Both the position numbers and the translations under genes were made by a program. Shown here piece after piece: positions 35,207 to 44,091 of a DNA stretch of 64,000 bases. The first letter of the stretch is position 1, and each line of letters opens with the position of its first letter. Location: contig NZ_KB291649.1 of assembly GCF_000320405.1 (NCBI RefSeq), positions 76,621-140,620 of the forward strand, read 5' to 3'. The notes under the pieces were generated by a model. That model did not search any database. It was not told the origin of the DNA and saw only the letters and a list, made by a program, of their open reading frames with translations. The stretch comes from Clostridium celatum DSM 1785 (GTDB taxonomy: Bacteria > Bacillota > Clostridia > Clostridiales > Clostridiaceae).

Positions 35207-36268
35207 ATGAAAAGATTTAAAAAATTAACTGCATTAATTGCAACAGCTTTATTAACAACTTCCATTTTTGCTGGATGCTCTAATAATAGTGCTGGCGAAA
35301 ATGGTACTATCAATGTTTTTAACTGGGGAGAATATATTGATGAATCTTTAATTAAAGACTTTGAAAATGAAACAGGAATTAAAGTAAATTACTCAACTTA
35401 TGATACAAATGAAATTATGTATCAAAAAATTAAAACTAATCCTGGAACTTACGATATAGTAATTCCATCAGATTACATGATTGAAAAAATGATTAAAGAA
35501 GATTTACTTGAAAAAATAGATTTTAATAATATTCCTAACTATAAATATATAGGCGAAAAATTTAAGAATCTTCCGTATGATCCAACAAATGAATATTCAG
35601 TTCCATATACTTGGGGTACAGTAGGTATTATTTATGATAGCACAGTTGTTACTGAACCTGTAACTAGTTGGGATATATTATGGAATGAAAAATACAAAGA
35701 TAATGTTTATATGTATAATTCATTAAGAGATTCTTTAGCAATTACATTAGTGAAGAATGGATATTCACTTAACTCAACTAACGCTGATGAAATAAATGTA
35801 GCTAAAGAAGATTTATTAAAACAATTAACTTTAACTAATCCTATATACGTTATTGATGAAGTAAGAGATAATATGATATCTGGAGAAAAAGCATTAGCTG
35901 TAGTTTACTCTGGAGATGCTTCTTACATAATGAGTCAAAATCCTGATATGAAATATGTTGTTCCAAATGAAGGTTCAAATAAGTGGTTTGATGCAATTGC
36001 AATACCAAAAGACGCTCCAAACAAAGCAGGCGCTGAAGCTTTCATAAACTTCTTATGCGATCCTGAAAATGCAAAGACAAATATTGAGTATATTGAATAT
36101 TCAACTCCAAATACAGGTGCATTTGAATTATTAGATGATGAAGTTAAAAATAATCCTGCTGCATATCCTTCTGATGCCGTATTAGAAAGATGTGAAGTTT
36201 TTACGGATTTAGATCCTCAGACATTAAAATTATATGAATCTGCTTTTACAGAAATCCTTTCTCAATAG
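35207..36268 (+). CDS. potD: spermidine/putrescine-binding lipoprotein
   Basis: The extracellular solute-binding component of the polyamine transporter, 353 residues. It has a lipoprotein signal with lipobox SIFAGC, so Cys24 is the lipidated residue. The mature protein opens with INVFNWGEYIDESLIKDFENETGIKV and contains YDIVIPSDYMIEKMI, typical of PotD. ATG 35207 is preferred to a GTG nine bases earlier, because AAGGGGTG fits as its ribosome binding site; the ATG just misses the potC stop codon. It ends the operon with a strong terminator. Confidence 0.94.
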   Translation: MKRFKKLTALIATALLTTSIFAGCSNNSAGENGTINVFNWGEYIDESLIKDFENETGIKVNYSTYDTNEIMYQKIKTNPGTYDIVIPSDYMIEKMIKEDLLEKIDFNNIPNYKYIGEKFKNLPYDPTNEYSVPYTWGTVGIIYDSTVVTEPVTSWDILWNEKYKDNVYMYNSLRDSLAITLVKNGYSLNSTNADEINVAKEDLLKQLTLTNPIYVIDEVRDNMISGEKALAVVYSGDASYIMSQNPDMKYVVPNEGSNKWFDAIAIPKDAPNKAGAEAFINFLCDPENAKTNIEYIEYSTPNTGAFELLDDEVKNNPAAYPSDAVLERCEVFTDLDPQTLKLYESAFTEILSQ

Positions 36269-36270
36269 AA

Positions 36271-36312
36271 AAAATAATGCAGAAACCTTTAAAAGTTTCT
36301 GCATTATTTTTT
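36271..36312 (+). terminator. terminator of the polyamine operon
   Basis: AAAATAATGCAGAAAC and GTTTCTGCATTATTTT form a 16-base stem with an eight-base loop followed by T residues, directly after potD. Confidence 0.9.
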
Positions 36313-36332
36313 TATTTTATTCTTTCTATATA

Positions 36333-36746
36333 TCATTCTCCTTTAAAATTAGGAAACCATATCTTTATTTCTCTTTTTGAACTCTCTAAAGAATCAGAAG
36401 CATGTACACAATTTTCAGTTATTCCCTTTGCGTATTTCTTTCTTATAGTACCTGGCTTTTGTTCTTCAGGTTTTGTTGCTCCATTTATTTCTCTCACCTT
36501 AGCAATACAATTTTCCCCCTCAAGTATCAATGCACATATAGGGCTTCTTGTAATGAAGTCTATTAATTCTTGATAAAATACTTTACCTTTATGCTCTTTA
36601 TAATGAGTTTCTGCAGTTTCTCTACTTACTTTTTCCATCTTTAATGCAATAACCTTTAAATTTGCTTCTTCATATAAGCTTATTATATTTCCAATTATAT
36701 TTTGCTCTACAGCATCAGGTTTAATTAAAACCAAAGTTTTTTCCAT
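36333..36746 (-). CDS. ndk: nucleoside diphosphate kinase
   Basis: Transfers phosphate between nucleoside di- and triphosphates through a phosphohistidine. The 137-residue protein has the family's start (TLVLIKPDAV, Lys9), the conserved GENCIAKVREINGATKPEEQKPGTIRKKY region, and the catalytic His115 in ENCVHASDS. AAGAGGGGTTAC precedes the ATG. It is convergent with potD and stands alone, with the acylphosphatase gene divergent upstream. Confidence 0.95.
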   Translation of the reverse strand: MEKTLVLIKPDAVEQNIIGNIISLYEEANLKVIALKMEKVSRETAETHYKEHKGKVFYQELIDFITRSPICALILEGENCIAKVREINGATKPEEQKPGTIRKKYAKGITENCVHASDSLESSKREIKIWFPNFKGE

Positions 36747-36859
36747 GTAACCCCTCTTTAAGCTAAATTATCTATATAAGTATATGATACTTTTTTTAAT
36801 CTTAGAAATACTATTTATATGCTATAATTTTTATATAGTTATATTTTAAGGAGGAGCTT

Positions 36860-37132
36860 ATGAATAGATATTACATAGTTGTAGAAGGCAGAGTTCAAGG
36901 CGTAGGCTTTAGATTTTTTTGTTCTATGACTGCTAAACCATTAGATTTAACTGGTTGGGTTAGAAATATGGATAATGGTATGGTAGAACTTGAAGTTCAA
37001 GGATCTGATGAATCAATTGAAAAATTTATAAGAACTATAAAAAAAGGCAATCGTTTCATTAGAGTTGATGAACTTTATCAAAAGAAAATCCCTATTATCC
37101 AAAATGAACGTACTTTTACAGAACGCTACTAA
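36860..37132 (+). CDS. acylphosphatase
   Basis: A 90-residue acylphosphatase, hydrolysing carboxyl-phosphate bonds such as in acetyl phosphate. The catalytic arginine and asparagine are seen: Arg18 in EGRVQGVGFRFF and Asn36 in TGWVRNMDNG. Length is typical (about 90). The start has an AAGGAGGAG site. It is a single gene between the divergent ndk and the convergent GH73 gene. Confidence 0.93.
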   Translation: MNRYYIVVEGRVQGVGFRFFCSMTAKPLDLTGWVRNMDNGMVELEVQGSDESIEKFIRTIKKGNRFIRVDELYQKKIPIIQNERTFTERY

Positions 37133-37187
37133 AATTATTTTAAACAATTGTGGTGCCAAAAAATTTATGATATCATTCTGAAAATAA

Positions 37188-37943
37188 TTAAACAATTTGT
37201 TTGTCATAATCCATCAGGTGATATTTCTCAATAATTGCTATTAATTTATCGGCATATATTGGCACTCCACTTTCATCTTTTGCTGTACTATATCCTGCAT
37301 CTTCTAAAGCTTGTGCTTGCTCTATATAAGTCTTCCCTTCAAATAATCCATTATCTCTATATCTATCACTATCAAATAAAAACCTTCCATGATCCTCTAT
37401 TGATTCCTCAATAGAATCATATTTTCTAAAGTTTGATATATAACTATCATTATAGTTTTCTTTAGAATTTATAGCAGCTACTGCACCATCCCATCTTGAA
37501 TCTGCTTTTATTCCAAATAAATTATTGTGACTTACTGCCAATTCTGATTTTCCCCATCCAGACTCTAATATAGCTTGCCCTATTGTTATTGATGGTAAAA
37601 TTTTATACTCTTTATAATTTTCTATTGCTCCATCTAATATTAAATTTATAAAGCTATTTTCTTCCTCATTTAAATAAGAATTTACATATACTTGTTTTTC
37701 AGTATTATCCTCTATATTGCTTTCATTACTTTTATTACTTTCATTATTTTCACTTAATCGTAAGTCCTCATTATTGTATCCAGCATCTATATTATTTGTA
37801 AATACTAATCTTTTCAAAAGATTACCACTACTTATTATCAATACAATAACTAAACTTAATATAATTACTGTATTTATTATATTTCCCCTCTTATCTATTG
37901 CTTTATAATTATCTACTCCATTGTAAATTAAATTTCCTTTCAA
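37188..37943 (-). CDS. glucosaminidase (GH73) with membrane anchor
   Basis: A 251-residue peptidoglycan hydrolase. A membrane segment at about residues 24-42 is followed by an Asn/Ser/Glu-rich linker (about 55-85) and a GH73 domain (about 100-245) with the FlgJ-like catalytic region ILESGWGKSELAVSHNNLFGIK (Glu127 as the likely general acid). It probably cleaves glycan strands at the outer membrane face during growth or division. A 3' region with short inverted AT sequence separates it from the convergent acylphosphatase gene. No partner gene is adjacent. Confidence 0.87.
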   Translation of the reverse strand: MKGNLIYNGVDNYKAIDKRGNIINTVIILSLVIVLIISSGNLLKRLVFTNNIDAGYNNEDLRLSENNESNKSNESNIEDNTEKQVYVNSYLNEEENSFINLILDGAIENYKEYKILPSITIGQAILESGWGKSELAVSHNNLFGIKADSRWDGAVAAINSKENYNDSYISNFRKYDSIEESIEDHGRFLFDSDRYRDNGLFEGKTYIEQAQALEDAGYSTAKDESGVPIYADKLIAIIEKYHLMDYDKQIV

Positions 37944-38096
37944 TAGTCCCCTCCCAATAAAAATTTATTTAAATAACTTTTCATAATTAAATATATATTT
38001 TTCAAGAATATAATATTCTCATCATTATAAAAAAATGGAGCCGACTCTAAATAGCTAGTACTTTGTGAAAAATAAATTATATTAACAAATATTATA

Positions 38097-38139
38097 AAAG
38101 CACACCATAAGAACATTTAATCTTACTGTGTGCTTTTTA
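38097..38139 (-). terminator. terminator of the symporter gene
   Basis: AAAGCACAC and GTGTGCTTT form a nine-base stem with a 23-base loop, located 55 bases after the symporter stop codon on the minus strand. Confidence 0.7.
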
Positions 38140-38193
38140 TTTGGAAAGCTTCAAGACTAATTGGTAAATTATAATTTTGAGGCATACTTATTT

Positions 38194-39600
38194 TTAATTT
38201 ATTTGTAATTTACTACTTTTTTCATCTTTGCTTTCATTTTTAATTTTCTTAAAATACTCATTAGTTTCATTTATAACAACATGTCTCAATGCTATTAATC
38301 CAACTAAATTGGGTAATGCCATTAACCCATTAACAATATCAGCTATTATAAAAACTAAATCAAGTGATAAAAATGGCCCTATACCAACAAAAGCTATAAA
38401 TACAATTTTATATAATTTTATTCCTTTTACTCCAGTTAAATATTCAATACATCTCTCTCCATAATAATTCCACCCTATTATAGTTGTGAATGCAAAAAAT
38501 ATTAATCCTATATTAACCACATACTTTCCTAATACAGCAAATGGCAATCCACTTTGGAATGCTAAGGTAGTTATTTCTGCACCTTCTAACCCACTATTAA
38601 AACTTCCTGTTAATATAATTGCAAGTCCTGTCATTGTACATATTATTATTGTATCTATAAATGTACCTGTCATAGAAATCAACCCTTGCTTAACTGGAGA
38701 TTTTGTCTTAGCTGCTGCTGATGCAATAGGTGCACTTCCAAGCCCTGCTTCATTTGAAAAAACACCTCTGCCAACACCTCTTTGAATTGCTATTGCAACT
38801 GTTATTCCTGCTGTTCCTCCAAGAGCTGACTTAGGATTAAATGCACTAGTTATAATTAAATTAATAGCATTTGGAATAGCTTTATAGTTAAATATTAAAA
38901 CCATTAGTGCTCCTAATATATATAATATTGCCATGCTAGGAACTATTTTTTCTGCAACTGATGAAATTCTTTTTATTCCTCCTAAAGTAACTAACGTAAC
39001 TAACGCTGTAACAATTATTGCAGTAACTACTACTGGAATATTAAAACTTATCTTAGCTGCTGATGAAATAGATTTTACTTGTCCAAATGTTCCTATCCCA
39101 AGTAACGCAACAGCAACCCCAAATATAGCAAACATCTTTGCTAAAAATTTATTTCCTACACCCTTTTCTATATAATACATCGGTCCACCTGACATTTGAC
39201 CATTTTCATCTACTTCTCTATATTTTATAGCTAGTACACCCTCAGCATACTTAGTTGCCATTCCAAAAAAAGCAGCTATCCACATCCAAAATAAGGCCCC
39301 TGGCCCACCTGTAGATATAGCAGTTGCAACCCCTACTATATTTCCTGTTCCTATAGTTGCTGATAATGCGGTGCAAAGTGCAGCAAAACTTGATACATCA
39401 CCTTCTGCTGCTTCATCATCTGCTTCATCATCTTTAGAAAATAAATATTTTAATGCAAGTGGCAATTTAGTAATTTGAAGTAACCCAAGTTTAAAAGTAA
39501 AATAAATACCTGTTCCTACTAGTAATATTAGTAAAGGTGCTCCCCATACTATTCCATTAATACTGTTTAATACATTTTCAATTTCTTTAAAAAATTCCAT
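38194..39600 (-). CDS. alanine/glycine:cation symporter (AGCS family)
   Basis: A 468-residue Na+- or H+-coupled amino acid transporter with about 10-11 membrane helices. AGCS signatures visible include GTGNIVGVATAISTGGPGALFWMWIAAFFGMATKYAEGVLA and the SNEAGLGSAPIASAAAKT motif. Regulation by a tandem glycine riboswitch upstream (39838-40012) shows that glycine is the most likely substrate or regulatory signal, although alanine is also possible for this family. The start follows a strong AAGGGGGA site. It is a single gene with its own promoter, riboswitch and terminator. Confidence 0.94.
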   Translation of the reverse strand: MEFFKEIENVLNSINGIVWGAPLLILLVGTGIYFTFKLGLLQITKLPLALKYLFSKDDEADDEAAEGDVSSFAALCTALSATIGTGNIVGVATAISTGGPGALFWMWIAAFFGMATKYAEGVLAIKYREVDENGQMSGGPMYYIEKGVGNKFLAKMFAIFGVAVALLGIGTFGQVKSISSAAKISFNIPVVVTAIIVTALVTLVTLGGIKRISSVAEKIVPSMAILYILGALMVLIFNYKAIPNAINLIITSAFNPKSALGGTAGITVAIAIQRGVGRGVFSNEAGLGSAPIASAAAKTKSPVKQGLISMTGTFIDTIIICTMTGLAIILTGSFNSGLEGAEITTLAFQSGLPFAVLGKYVVNIGLIFFAFTTIIGWNYYGERCIEYLTGVKGIKLYKIVFIAFVGIGPFLSLDLVFIIADIVNGLMALPNLVGLIALRHVVINETNEYFKKIKNESKDEKSSKLQIN

Positions 39601-39716
39601 AAAAAAATCCCCCTTAAAAATAAATTTCTAGGAGGAGATTAAAGTTAGTTATAAAAGTAAGGATTATAACTAGTATTTTTAATATAAAAGTTCTTATAGA
39701 TCTTGTATATTGCTTT

Positions 39717-39805
39717 ATTTAAATAAATAATTAATAACAACTACAAATGCTAATATTTATTATAAATACTTATCATCGTTATAGTTAATAATTATTTATT
39801 TAAAT
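39717..39805 (-). repeat. long imperfect hairpin between riboswitch and symporter start
   Basis: AAATAAATAATTAATAAC (near 39719) pairs with an arm ending TTAATAATTATTTATTTA (near 39799), and the inner parts (CTACAAATGCTAATATTT against AAATACTTATCATCGTTATAG) pair imperfectly. The hairpin lies between the glycine aptamers and the start codon and could be part of the expression platform. It has no clear poly-T tail, so it may sequester the ribosome binding site instead of terminating transcription. Confidence 0.5.
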
Positions 39806-39837
39806 TACTAATTTATAATATTCACTTATTACTATAC

Positions 39838-40012
39838 TTTATCCCCTGTCCTTTTACCTGAGAGTTTCAATTTAATTATAAAAATTAAACCTTGCTCCTT
39901 CGGTGCTCTCATCTGAGTCTCTCCAGAGGCTCGTCCAGTAACGGTCCTAATACCTGAAAGATTTACTTCTTCGGTGGATTCTAAATCGCTCTCCCATTAC
40001 CTTCATCCGAAC
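39838..40012 (-). promoter_or_regulatory. tandem glycine riboswitch
   Basis: Two glycine aptamers lie in tandem on the minus strand. The first has GGATGAAGGTAATGGGAGAG, then CCACCGAAGAAGTAAAT and TTTCAGGTATTAGGACCG (40008-39940). The second has CTGGAGAGACTC, GAGAGCACCGAAGGAGCAAG and AAACTCTCAGGTAAAAGGACAG (39935-39840). The conserved GAGAG, CCGAAG and CAGG-AAAAGGAC elements are in the expected order. The element controls the downstream AGCS symporter gene; tandem aptamers usually act together to switch expression when glycine rises. Confidence 0.93.
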
Positions 40013-40030
40013 ATATTAAATTATATTGGT

Positions 40031-40060
40031 ATTATAATATAGCTTTTCAAAAAAAATCAA
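40031..40060 (-). promoter_or_regulatory. promoter of the glycine riboswitch transcript
   Basis: TTGATT, an 18-base spacer and TATAAT on the minus strand, placed so that transcription begins just upstream of the first glycine aptamer and only 15 bases after the leuA stop codon. Confidence 0.7.
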
Positions 40061-40074
40061 GCATTTTTATCTTT

Positions 40075-41574
40075 TTAATTTCTTAATTTATTTAATGCAT
40101 TCATATATGCCATTAAACTTGCCTCTATTACATCTGTACTTATTCCCATACCTAATACTTTTTTACCATCTAAGGATAACTTAACTTTAACTTCACCAAG
40201 CGCATCTGAACCTGATGTTATAGCTTGTATAGAATAATCCTCTAATACTGGACTAATATCAATTGACCTTTCTATGGCCTTATAAAGGGCACTTACTGGT
40301 CCATCACCACAAGCTGCTTCTACTTTTTCAATGTCGTTGTAAAGTATTTTTACTGTAGCTGTTGCTGATATGTTTTTAGCTGTAGAAACATTAAATACTT
40401 CAACCTTATAATAATCTTCAATTGAAACTACTCCTTGGTTTATTATTGCTTCTATATCCTTATCAGAAATTTCCTTCTTTCTATCAGCTAAATCCTTAAA
40501 CTTTTTAAAACCTTCATTTAATTGTTCCTTAGTTAAATTATATCCTAGCTCTATTATCCTATCTTCAAACGCATGTCTACCTGAGTGTTTTCCTAAGACC
40601 ATATTATTAGTTTTAAATCCTACCGATTCCGGCGTCATTATCTCATAAGTTTCTCTATTTTTTAGCACTCCATCTTGGTGTATTCCTGATTCATGTGCAA
40701 AAGCATTTGCTCCTACTATTGCCTTATTAGGTTGTACTGATATCCCTGATAAATGTGCAACAATACTTGAAACTCTATAAATTCTTTCTGTAGATATCCC
40801 TGTATCACACTTATATATATCCTTTCTTGTTCTAAGAGCCATTACAATCTCCTCAAGAGCTGCATTGCCTGCTCTTTCTCCTAATCCATTAACTGCACAC
40901 TCTACTTGTTCTGCCCCATTTTCAATAGCAGCTAATGAATTTGCAACTGCTAATCCTAAATCATTATGACAATGTACACTTATTTTTGCCTTACTTATAT
41001 TAGGTACATTTTCTTTTATGTCTTTTATTAATTTTCCAAACTCATTTGGAGTTGAATACCCTACTGTATCAGGAATATTAACTACAGTTGCACCAGCATC
41101 AATAACATTTTCTAAAACTTTATATAGAAATTCTCTTCTTGTTCTTGACCCATCTTCTGGTGAAAACTCTACATCATCAACTAGTGTTTTAGCATATGAT
41201 ACCATTTCTGTTGCCCTTTTTAGCACTTCTTCTTCACTCATTTTTAATTTATATTTCATATGAACATCAGATGTAGCTAAAAATGTGTGTATTCTTTTTT
41301 TAGGAGCATATTTAATTGCTTCATATGCCCTATCTATATCTGATTTGTTAGCTCTAGCTAAAGCATTTACCGTTGAATTTTTAATATTTTTTGCAATTAA
41401 CTTAACACCTTCAAAATCACCATTGGATGATATTGGGAAGCCAGCTTCTATTACATCTACCCCCATTGCTTCTAATTGTTTTGCTATTTCTAATTTTTCT
41501 TGTGGATTTAATGCTACTCCCGGAGTTTGTTCCCCATCTCTTAATGTTGTGTCGAAAATATAAATCTTTTTCAT
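40075..41574 (-). CDS. leuA: 2-isopropylmalate synthase
   Basis: The first committed enzyme of leucine synthesis, condensing acetyl-CoA with 2-oxoisovalerate. The 499-residue protein has the catalytic DREHCS-type barrel with TTLRDGEQTPGVAL, metal-binding HCHNDLGLAVANSLAAIENGAE and a C-terminal LeuA regulatory (leucine-binding) domain (about 370-495, KNISATATVKILY, SGSDALGEVKVKLSLDGKKVLG). It is controlled by a leucine T-box leader. leuBCD are not nearby, so it is isolated; citramalate synthase is a less likely alternative because the T-box matches leucine. Confidence 0.92.
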   Translation of the reverse strand: MKKIYIFDTTLRDGEQTPGVALNPQEKLEIAKQLEAMGVDVIEAGFPISSNGDFEGVKLIAKNIKNSTVNALARANKSDIDRAYEAIKYAPKKRIHTFLATSDVHMKYKLKMSEEEVLKRATEMVSYAKTLVDDVEFSPEDGSRTRREFLYKVLENVIDAGATVVNIPDTVGYSTPNEFGKLIKDIKENVPNISKAKISVHCHNDLGLAVANSLAAIENGAEQVECAVNGLGERAGNAALEEIVMALRTRKDIYKCDTGISTERIYRVSSIVAHLSGISVQPNKAIVGANAFAHESGIHQDGVLKNRETYEIMTPESVGFKTNNMVLGKHSGRHAFEDRIIELGYNLTKEQLNEGFKKFKDLADRKKEISDKDIEAIINQGVVSIEDYYKVEVFNVSTAKNISATATVKILYNDIEKVEAACGDGPVSALYKAIERSIDISPVLEDYSIQAITSGSDALGEVKVKLSLDGKKVLGMGISTDVIEASLMAYMNALNKLRN

Positions 41575-41654
41575 AATTAAAAGCCCCCTGTTATTAATTA
41601 GTAGTTTTTAGTTAGTAATTAAATTTAAACTCTACTGATAAATTTTTTATTAAT

Positions 41655-41881
41655 AAAAAAATCGCGCAAACTCTCCAGTATTGGAGCGTGTTTGCGCGGT
41701 ACCATCCAAAATTATACTTAATTAAAATAACGGTTTTTACCCGATAAAAGTTACTATAATTTTCACCTTTATTGCTCATGAGCGAGTTCAAAAATACTAA
41801 TTTATAGACTTTCAGCAACCGTCTACTCTCTGAAAAATTAATTACTTTCTACTACTCTCAATCCTTGCCTTTTTATTCTTT
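41655..41881 (-). promoter_or_regulatory. leucine T-box leader of leuA
   Basis: A T-box riboswitch, which reads uncharged tRNA to control leuA. The conserved T-box core TGGTACCGCG is present (41695-41704), followed by the terminator stem CGCGCAAAC...GTTTGCGCG and a T-rich tract (41656-41698). Upstream the specifier region reads GAACTCGC, with CTC at 41783-41785 as the likely specifier codon, a leucine codon. A tRNA-Leu with anticodon GAG lies 1.1 kb upstream and would match it. Confidence 0.88.
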
Positions 41882-41887
41882 TTAATA

Positions 41888-41916
41888 ATATTACTATATA
41901 AGAATATTTTTGTCAA
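41888..41916 (-). promoter_or_regulatory. sigma-A promoter of the leuA T-box transcript
   Basis: On the minus strand TTGACA, a 17-base spacer and TAATAT, with the expected start of transcription at about 41881, which sets the 5' end of the T-box leader. Confidence 0.85.
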
Positions 41917-41939
41917 CAGACGTGAGTTTTATTATTTTT

Positions 41940-42899
41940 CTATTTATCTACTCTATTTCTTACTTCTCCTCTATAAAATGCTTTTATATTTTCCACTACT
42001 TCCTTAAATAATCTATCCCTAGACTCAACACTAGCCCATGCTATATGAGGAGATAATATTAATCTATCCTTATTTTTGATATTTAACAGTTCATTATCCT
42101 CCTTAATTGGCTCTATTTCGAAAACATCTAAAGCTGCCCCTCTTATTTCTTCTTCATCAATAGCTTTAGCTAAATCTTTTTCTACCACTATAGGTCCTCT
42201 ACCCATATTTATCAGTATTGCTGATTTTTTCATTTTGCATAATGCTTCATAATTGATTAATCCTAATGTATTATTATTCAATGGCGCATGTATTGAAATT
42301 ACATCACTTTGTTTTAACAGCTCATCTAATGAAACTCGTTCAAATTCTTCACTGGAATTTTTTCCAGATGTAGAATAATATATAACCTTAGCTCCAAAGG
42401 CTTCTGCAATTTTGGCAACTCTTCTTCCTATATTTCCAAGTCCAATTATCCCCCATATCTTTCCTTCGATTTCATAGTATGGTTTATCAAGACAAGTAAA
42501 TAATCCTGATGCTGAATACTGTCCTGATTTAACAAAATTATCATAAAATAATACTTCGTCAAATAAAGCTAATGCAGTAGCAAGAGTATGTTGTACCACT
42601 GCAGTAGTTGAATATCCTGCAACATTTGCAACAGCTATTCCTCTTTCTTTAGCATAGTCTATATCTATATTATTAAATCCTGTAGCTACTTCTGCAATAA
42701 ACTCTAAATTTTTAGCCTCTATAAGATTTTCTCTATTTAAAACCACTTTATTAGTTAAAACTATATTTGCATCTTTTATTCTATCACTTACTTCATTTTC
42801 TAATGTTGTATCATAATAAAAAACTTCACCTATTTCTTTTAATTTTTCTAATTCAACATCGCCTAATGCTTTTCCATCAAGTATTACTATTTTTTTCAT
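41940..42899 (-). CDS. D-2-hydroxyacid dehydrogenase
   Basis: A 319-residue NAD(P)-dependent dehydrogenase of the D-isomer-specific 2-hydroxyacid family (similar to hydroxypyruvate/glycerate dehydrogenases). It contains the dinucleotide motif IWGIIGLGNIGRRVAKIAEAFG (about residues 146-167), catalytic Arg in LINMGRGPIV, Glu near ALDVFEIEP, and His in SPHIAWAS. The exact hydroxyacid is unknown. GGGAGGATAGAA precedes the ATG. It lies between tRNA-Leu and the leuA leader, on the same strand, but has its own position between a terminator and a promoter. Confidence 0.9.
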   Translation of the reverse strand: MKKIVILDGKALGDVELEKLKEIGEVFYYDTTLENEVSDRIKDANIVLTNKVVLNRENLIEAKNLEFIAEVATGFNNIDIDYAKERGIAVANVAGYSTTAVVQHTLATALALFDEVLFYDNFVKSGQYSASGLFTCLDKPYYEIEGKIWGIIGLGNIGRRVAKIAEAFGAKVIYYSTSGKNSSEEFERVSLDELLKQSDVISIHAPLNNNTLGLINYEALCKMKKSAILINMGRGPIVVEKDLAKAIDEEEIRGAALDVFEIEPIKEDNELLNIKNKDRLILSPHIAWASVESRDRLFKEVVENIKAFYRGEVRNRVDK

Positions 42900-42943
42900 T
42901 ATTCTATCCTCCCTTATTATATACCTATTATATTATAAATTAA

Positions 42944-42987
42944 TAAAAAAAGAGAATTATCTCAAAAATATCATTGAAACAATTCTC
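42944..42987 (-). terminator. terminator after tRNA-Leu
   Basis: AATTCTC and GAGAATT form a seven-base stem around a 22-base loop, followed on the minus strand by TTTTTTTATT. It ends the tRNA-Leu transcript 15 bases after the tRNA. Confidence 0.75.
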
Positions 42988-43001
42988 ATTTACTTAATTC
43001 T

Positions 43002-43089
43002 TGGTGCAGATAGTGGGACTTGAACCCACACGAAGATATTCCTCAATAGACCCTCAATCTATCCCGTCTGCCTATTCCAGCATATCTGC
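43002..43089 (-). tRNA. tRNA-Leu (anticodon GAG)
   Basis: An 88-base tRNA with encoded CCA. The acceptor stem pairs GCAGATA with TATCTGC, the anticodon stem ATAGA with TCTAT around loop TTGAGGG (anticodon GAG, reading CUC and CUU), there is a long variable arm typical of leucine tRNAs, and the T-arm has GTTCAAGTC. It is the only RNA gene of tRNA type seen in the window and lies upstream of the leucine-controlled leuA gene. Confidence 0.94.
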
Positions 43090-43149
43090 AAAAATTTTAA
43101 TCTATATATTAATTGTAATTTATTAACATTTCAAATTCAAGTCTTACTT

Positions 43150-43914
43150 CTATTTCTTCAGTGACTTTAATATCTTTGCTATATTATCTATATCCTCACT
43201 ACTCAAATCTTCAAAATTATCTAGCATTTCCTTTACTTCGTTTATAATCTTTTCTTTATATGTAGTTGTTTTTTTCTTTTTTTCACCAAGTAGATATAAA
43301 GTTAAAGTTGTTGTTATAACACCTATAACCCCTATTCCTATAACCATTAATAAAATACCAATACTTCTTCCTAAATTAGTTTTTAATAGAACATCTCCAT
43401 ACCCTACAGTTGTAAATGTAACAAAACTCCACCATAGTGCATCTCCAATCGAAATTCCTTCAACAAGTGATATAGCTACTGCTCCAATAACTATAAAAAT
43501 TGTTGATACTACTAATAAAAAATTTAATCTACTTTTGTGTATTTCATCTTTAACTTTTATTTTAAATTTAATAATACAAATTATTAACATAATACATTTT
43601 AATATTTTTACTATTATTGGTCCTCTGATAATACTAGGTAACATAGTAATATTAACTACTCTTATATATAACCTTAATGAAAATATCGATAATAAATCTA
43701 TAATGTTTTTCTTTAAGAATTTTAGTTTCTCTTTGCTAATGGCAAGTCTTACAAAATAATCTCCAATAAAAATAAGCCTTACTATATTATCAATATAATA
43801 AAAGGCCCATCTAACTTCCCCTGGAATATCAATAAATATTTCTATTATTAACATTAATGAAAGCATTAGTGCTAATAATCCAATAAAAAAATCATATACA
43901 CTCTTTCTATTCAT
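43150..43914 (-). CDS. voltage-gated-like potassium channel
   Basis: A 254-residue ion channel with about six membrane helices (10-200). The selectivity filter TVGYGD lies in WWSFVTFTTVGYGDVL (about residue 165-175), and the first half resembles a voltage-sensor-like region (YYIDNIVRLIFIGDYFVRL with regularly spaced positive residues). The cytoplasmic C-terminus (about 215-254) is a short charged coiled-coil-like helix. Family members form K+-selective tetramers. It is a single gene; its regulation is not visible. Confidence 0.87.
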   Translation of the reverse strand: MNRKSVYDFFIGLLALMLSLMLIIEIFIDIPGEVRWAFYYIDNIVRLIFIGDYFVRLAISKEKLKFLKKNIIDLLSIFSLRLYIRVVNITMLPSIIRGPIIVKILKCIMLIICIIKFKIKVKDEIHKSRLNFLLVVSTIFIVIGAVAISLVEGISIGDALWWSFVTFTTVGYGDVLLKTNLGRSIGILLMVIGIGVIGVITTTLTLYLLGEKKKKTTTYKEKIINEVKEMLDNFEDLSSEDIDNIAKILKSLKK

Positions 43915-44008
43915 ATATTTTTAACCCTCTTACACTTCTAATTACTATATTTATATTTATGTAACCAAAAAATAAATTATGTAAGTTAAAATTTATTTTA
44001 ATAAAATT

Positions 44009-44042
44009 AAAGAATAGTAATCTTTAGTAATTACTATTCTTT
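44009..44042 (-). terminator. terminator of malQ
   Basis: AAAGAATAGTAAT and ATTACTATTCTTT form a 13-base stem with an eight-base loop, 50 bases downstream of the malQ stop codon and followed by TTTAATTTTATT on the minus strand. Confidence 0.8.
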
Positions 44043-44091
44043 AAAATTTCAAAGTGTTTATAGTTAATTTTTTATTGTGGTAAAAAACTTA

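Noticed and set aside
38228..39175. Several plus-strand frames within the symporter gene
   Set aside because: They are antisense shadows of a well-supported AGCS gene.
41612..41818. A small open frame on the minus strand inside the leuA leader
   Set aside because: It lies within the T-box riboswitch stems and has no ribosome binding site; it is not a leader peptide.
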